Of a stretch of DNA of 64,000 bases, positions 60,046-64,000 are shown piece after piece. The notes beneath the pieces were generated by a model that worked only from the letters and a program-made list of their open reading frames with translations, made no database searches and was not told the origin of the DNA. Position numbers and translations under genes: made by a program. Source of the DNA: Himantopus leucocephalus. Lineage: Eukaryota; Chordata; Aves; Charadriiformes; Recurvirostridae. The stretch spans positions 40,902,485 to 40,966,484 of the forward strand of contig RSEF01000003.1 in the NCBI GenBank assembly GCA_003993805.1. Reading direction: 5' to 3'. Every line of letters begins with the position of its first letter. Position 1 is the stretch's first letter.

Positions 60046-62694
60046 TTCCATCGTGTAAATCAGTGCAAACCATACACCACTCCATAAAGTGAGGCGATCC
60101 TTGTAGTGCAAGCAAAATCAAAATCATGTTAATGGCTGATGGCCGAGGTCATCAGTAACACCAGCCACTAAGCACATCTGAAAAAGCAAGACATAATTTG
60201 TGAAGTTCTCTATTGTTTAATACATCTAAAGAATGCGGTTTCATTCACATTTCGTAATGGTTTCAGAGAATGTCCAATAAGGATGACAGTGTCCAGAATT
60301 TTCCGAATTGATAGATTATTTCAAACACCATTGGGTGTAACATCTGACAGCTTGATTGTGAGAAATACATACACAAGCAGAAAAGTGTGTTCAGACAGAG
60401 CCTTGTCTACATAAAACTGGTGAAGTTAAGACTGAAATTCAAGTTGCAGGCCGAATATTTGGTAACATAATAATTGATTTTTATAACACTTGATTGCACG
60501 TAATGGCAAACGCTTTCAAGAAAATTAATTAATCCTTTCAAGACCTTTCTAAGTTTGGTATCGTTATTCCCAAATTTTGAAATGGATGCAATAGCAATAC
60601 CAGATCTAACAATGAGGTAAGTAGAAATGAAGCTGTCTTTCTTAATGTAATACAACAAAAACATATATACACCACCTTACTCCTCTGGCACCTGTTAATG
60701 CCCAGCAGAAGTATAAATTGACTCTGCACTCCCTGTAGCAGCAGCTCTTCCCTTTTAAAACCAGATTTTCCATAGCTTATTTTCAGTGTTATGATTTCCC
60801 TTATTCTTTTACCTTGCTTGTTTTTGGCTTCCGCCTCTTTCCGTGCTGAGGGAACAGACTCCTAAGGATGCCCCAGCTCAGCCTGGGCAAGGTACACTGC
60901 ACAGGACCCTGGGGGGCTCAAAGGGGTGGCTGGGCTGCAGAGCTGGAAGGGCAGCCCGCAGGCCCCTCATGCGTGCAGAGGATCCCACAAGAATTGCTGT
61001 CCTCAATAAGGCTATGTCACCAAAACACAACCAACATAGGGGCTAGCTCTGCCTGGAGCCCAATAGCTTCATGACAAGATCCAGTGTTCCCTTTCCTTTT
61101 TTAGGATTTTTTTTTTTCTCCTCTACTTTTTATTTTCCATGACTGTTTTACACTACTCCTCACTTCTTGAACTACAGAAATTCTGCCATGTGGACCTTTT
61201 TCTCATAATGAGGCCCTTATCCCTGCAGCGGCCTTGCCTCCTGGCTGCAATCATTGTTCAGGGTTGAAAGAAGAGACAAGGAAAAAGAAGCCAAGAGAAG
61301 AGGAAGGCTGTGCAGTCTTTCTTGAGGAAAGGTGTTCTGCCTGTTTTAAGCAGCAACTAGAAGTATTTGCAGCTATGGTGAAGGAAGGTTTTGCAATCAA
61401 AGTAGCCAGAAACAGGAAAGGCATTTTGGTAGATGCACTTTTCAATTGGCCAAACTTCCATATTCTGTCAGGGAATATGATGAAGAATGTCTTCAGTACA
61501 TATAAATATCTTAAGTTAGGTGAGGAAAACAAAAATATTTTGATATTTGGTATCTGCCTTGAAGACAAAATGAAATTTGTGAAACACTAGCAGCTGTGAG
61601 AATTATTTTAACTTCTAGGCAACTTTTAAGAGTTAGTAAAAGATACAATAAAAGATATATCAACCCCCCCTAGACTGCACAGAACAATGAAGCACACAAA
61701 ATAAAGAAGACAAGTTTAACGAGGTATGAAGACTCTGAGTGCCAATGCAGAAATGCAAAAACTAGATCAGTACTGGAATCTCAAATAATCCCCGCTTGCA
61801 AAATGAGTATGCACAGGCTACTTAGAAAATAAATGATGCACTCAAAGCTGATAAAGGCATGCTGTTCCCAAGCAAAACACTTCTTTTTAGAATGTAGTCC
61901 CATCAAGGCACTTCTCTGTTAGTCAGACTATAAAAGGCACAGATCTGATGCATCATTATGCAGTTGCAGCGTGCCTAAACATTTCTGGTTACTGCAGATT
62001 GAGAGCTATTTAATCCTACCACAGAATAAAAAAAATACATAGTTGAAAAAATAGAATGTCACCATAGTAAAAGACAGATCAGTAACTCTGTTATGACTCA
62101 GTAGCTCACGATAAATTATTTAAACCACTTGTGCTCAAGAATGACCTTTCAGCCATCGCAAGACAAGAAAAATATTTTCCTTTTTTAACCTCCACAATTC
62201 AAGTCACACTCCTTCCTTCAAAATCAGGTGACCAAGATGTGGGAACTTGATCATTAATCTCAGACTCTGAAGTGCTGAAGCGCCATCAATCAGGTGCAGA
62301 TGGTGACACAGTAGCGGAGAAGTTGGGAGAGGGTCAGCTGGGCAGAAATCAGAGGCAGATAGAGTTGCTCAGCCTAAATTTCTAAGCATTTGTGACCGAA
62401 TACTTTAAAATGATGAAAATCTTTCAGATTATTCAGGTTGGTAAGGTTCAGGTCTTGCAGCACGTATTTTAATTGACTTTAAGTTGTAAAAATAAACATT
62501 AGGTAAGAAATATTCCAGTGCATTGTATGAACACCCAATGCACACTGGAAATGTGTAGGCCAACCTCCATTACCTCAGAGCATCTAGATAGCCCCGCGCC
62601 TTTAAAATCTGTCTAATGTACTTCAAAGAAGCTTTTAAGAATAGGTCATGCAGTTGCAAGATGTGTCAAGCGATGTGTTTAGGACTCTATTTAC
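60046..62694. other. AT-rich non-coding stretch
   Basis: Mostly AT-rich. A GC-richer, CpG-poor piece lies at about 60840-61060. A plus-strand frame of 118 codons at 61234-61590 ends at TAG; its length is within what chance gives in this window, and it has no clear promoter, splice or poly(A) partner. No repeat family recognised. Confidence 0.5.
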
Positions 62695-63065
62695 CTCTTG
62701 TGTCAGGTGTCGGTGGCGAGGTGTTGGAGGGGAGGTGTCAGGGGGTGCCGCAGGGCGGCCCCTGTGCGAGCGGCCGGGGCTGCCCCGAGCCGGGCACAGC
62801 GGGTCCCAGACGGCTCCGACCCACCCACCGCAGGGCAGGGCCGAGCCCCGCAGCCACCGGTGGGCGCCTCGGGGAAAGGGTATTTCGGAAAGAGCAAAAC
62901 ACTGCCCGGCAGTCCACACAGGAGCAGGCGGACGTGTCCCGAAGGACCCACGGCCCACAGAGAGCCCGGACCGGGGCAGGTTCCTCCTGACGGATGGCAG
63001 CCCGTGGAGGCCCCGGGCTGGAGCAGGGATCAGCGTGAGGAGGAGCTGCCATGGACTGACCACAT
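62695..63065. promoter_or_regulatory. second CpG-rich island-like patch
   Basis: About 370 bases with dense CpG, for example GCGAGCGGCCGGGG, CAGACGGCTCCGACCC and GACGTGTCCCGAAGG, between AT-rich flanks. Long overlapping open frames on both strands reflect base composition. It looks like a small CpG island, perhaps the promoter of a neighbouring or non-coding transcript. A GC-rich repeat cannot be excluded. Confidence 0.45.
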
Positions 63066-64000
63066 CTCGATAGGTGAATTTGCAAGTGCTATGTGGACAG
63101 CCACCTACGGTGTTGTGTATGTACTTTTTAGGAAAAAGCCAGCACATCTACTGGCTTATTTGATGCTGTTTTGGAAAACACCTTGGAAGACTGAAGTTCG
63201 GTGGTTTTGGGGGACCAAAAATTAATTTTGGAATAGTTTAACTGTGAATAGAGACAGTTACCCATTCACCTACCCTTAGTATCTGCACACCTGAGTTACT
63301 TATTCTGCTTAAGCCAACAGGAATTTCATTTTTGACAGGTTTAAAAAAATGAAATGGTGTTTCAGCTATGATGAGTTAAAATGGTTTTTTTTTTTCAGAG
63401 ATAGCTTTCTCACTAATGGAAATTGATTGAGTCCAGTTCTCATATAGACAACACACTGAGGAAATTCTTCAGTGGAGTATCAATTGAGCTGGAAAAGATA
63501 CTTCTTCACATTGCAACAGAGACAAACCAGCACTGTGCCAAATCATGCAAGTCCAGAGCAACTCTACCTTTACGATGCAGGTAATATTTTTTGATCATTG
63601 ACCTGGAAATTTTTCAGAGAGTTTTCTACTCCTTCTATTAAATAATTCACTTTCCATTATTTTTGTTACAAACAATGAAAAAAACTATAGCAGTGTTTTG
63701 AAATTGTAGTGACTTGCACAGAAATTGGGAGGAGGAGAAAAGGCTTTAGAGGAATAAGTTTGGAAGGTGTACCAAATTAAGTATACACGTAGCCAGCCTG
63801 TGGTTATGTGGCTGCAATGTTAGATGGGATTTCAGCATTTCAGCAGTGTTCTGTAATAACATCAGATTAGTTGCCAAAACATGGAAACCCTTCACGTAAG
63901 TACCCAGAACATGGTACATGAAACTATATAAATATGATAAAAAATGTGACTCATTTCACCTGCATGACACTATTGCTGATTGCTGGGAAGCTGAAACCTG
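63066..64000. other. AT-rich non-coding stretch to window end
   Basis: No gene, repeat or RNA recognised. Includes T and A runs (63383-63400). Confidence 0.55.

Noticed and set aside
62635..63225. Open frames of 115-175 codons in the CpG patch near 62.8 kb
   Set aside because: Same compositional effect: frames are open on both strands at once with no recognised motif or splice pair.

Overview
This window reads as nuclear DNA from a bird. The best evidence is a set of CR1 non-LTR retrotransposon fragments with the avian-type 3' region: an almost identical consensus-like segment at about 1.1 kb (plus strand) and 32.5 kb (minus strand), ending in the ATTCTATGATTCTATGA-type tail, plus an older copy at about 9.9-10.4 kb that still encodes the end of the CR1 reverse transcriptase. 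Most of the window is AT-rich, CpG-poor and full of short A/T runs, as expected for a large vertebrate intron or a gene-poor interval. There are no operons or long credible coding frames. One 29-base N gap and several single Ns next to homopolymers show draft assembly. Layout: 1-54.6 kb is AT-rich non-coding sequence with CR1 fragments near 1.1, 10 and 32.6 kb, a possible old LINE piece near 33.7 kb, a GC-richer block at 18.2-20.1 kb, a more complex block at 26.7-27.7 kb, and a few possible small exons. About 54.63-56.05 kb is a strong CpG island with GC boxes, an inverted CCAAT box, a CRE-like site, three GCC/GGC tracts and good splice donors on the minus strand; it is almost certainly the promoter and first exon of a gene. 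56.05-64 kb is again mostly AT-rich, with small CpG-rich patches near 57.0 and 62.7-63.1 kb, and a degenerate ancient CR1-clade LINE around 59.2-60.05 kb in which reverse-transcriptase motif A can be read on the minus strand. How it fits together (inference): the CpG island most likely drives a gene running toward lower coordinates, with a non-coding or mostly non-coding exon 1 ending at a GCAG/GTAGGAAG donor at 55348, so that much of 1-55.3 kb would be its first intron(s) or downstream sequence. I cannot name the gene, because no exon was recognised as a known protein. Four short coding-exon candidates are recorded at low confidence: a cysteine-rich minus-strand terminal exon near 8.5 kb, a plus-strand signal-peptide-like first exon near 8.7 kb, a minus-strand terminal exon near 15.8 kb, and a 38-codon minus-strand exon near 26.8 kb. 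Random sequence of this length also produces such combinations, so transcript or cross-species alignment is needed to accept any of them. I found no CRISPR array, rRNA or convincing tRNA gene, and no clearly novel system.
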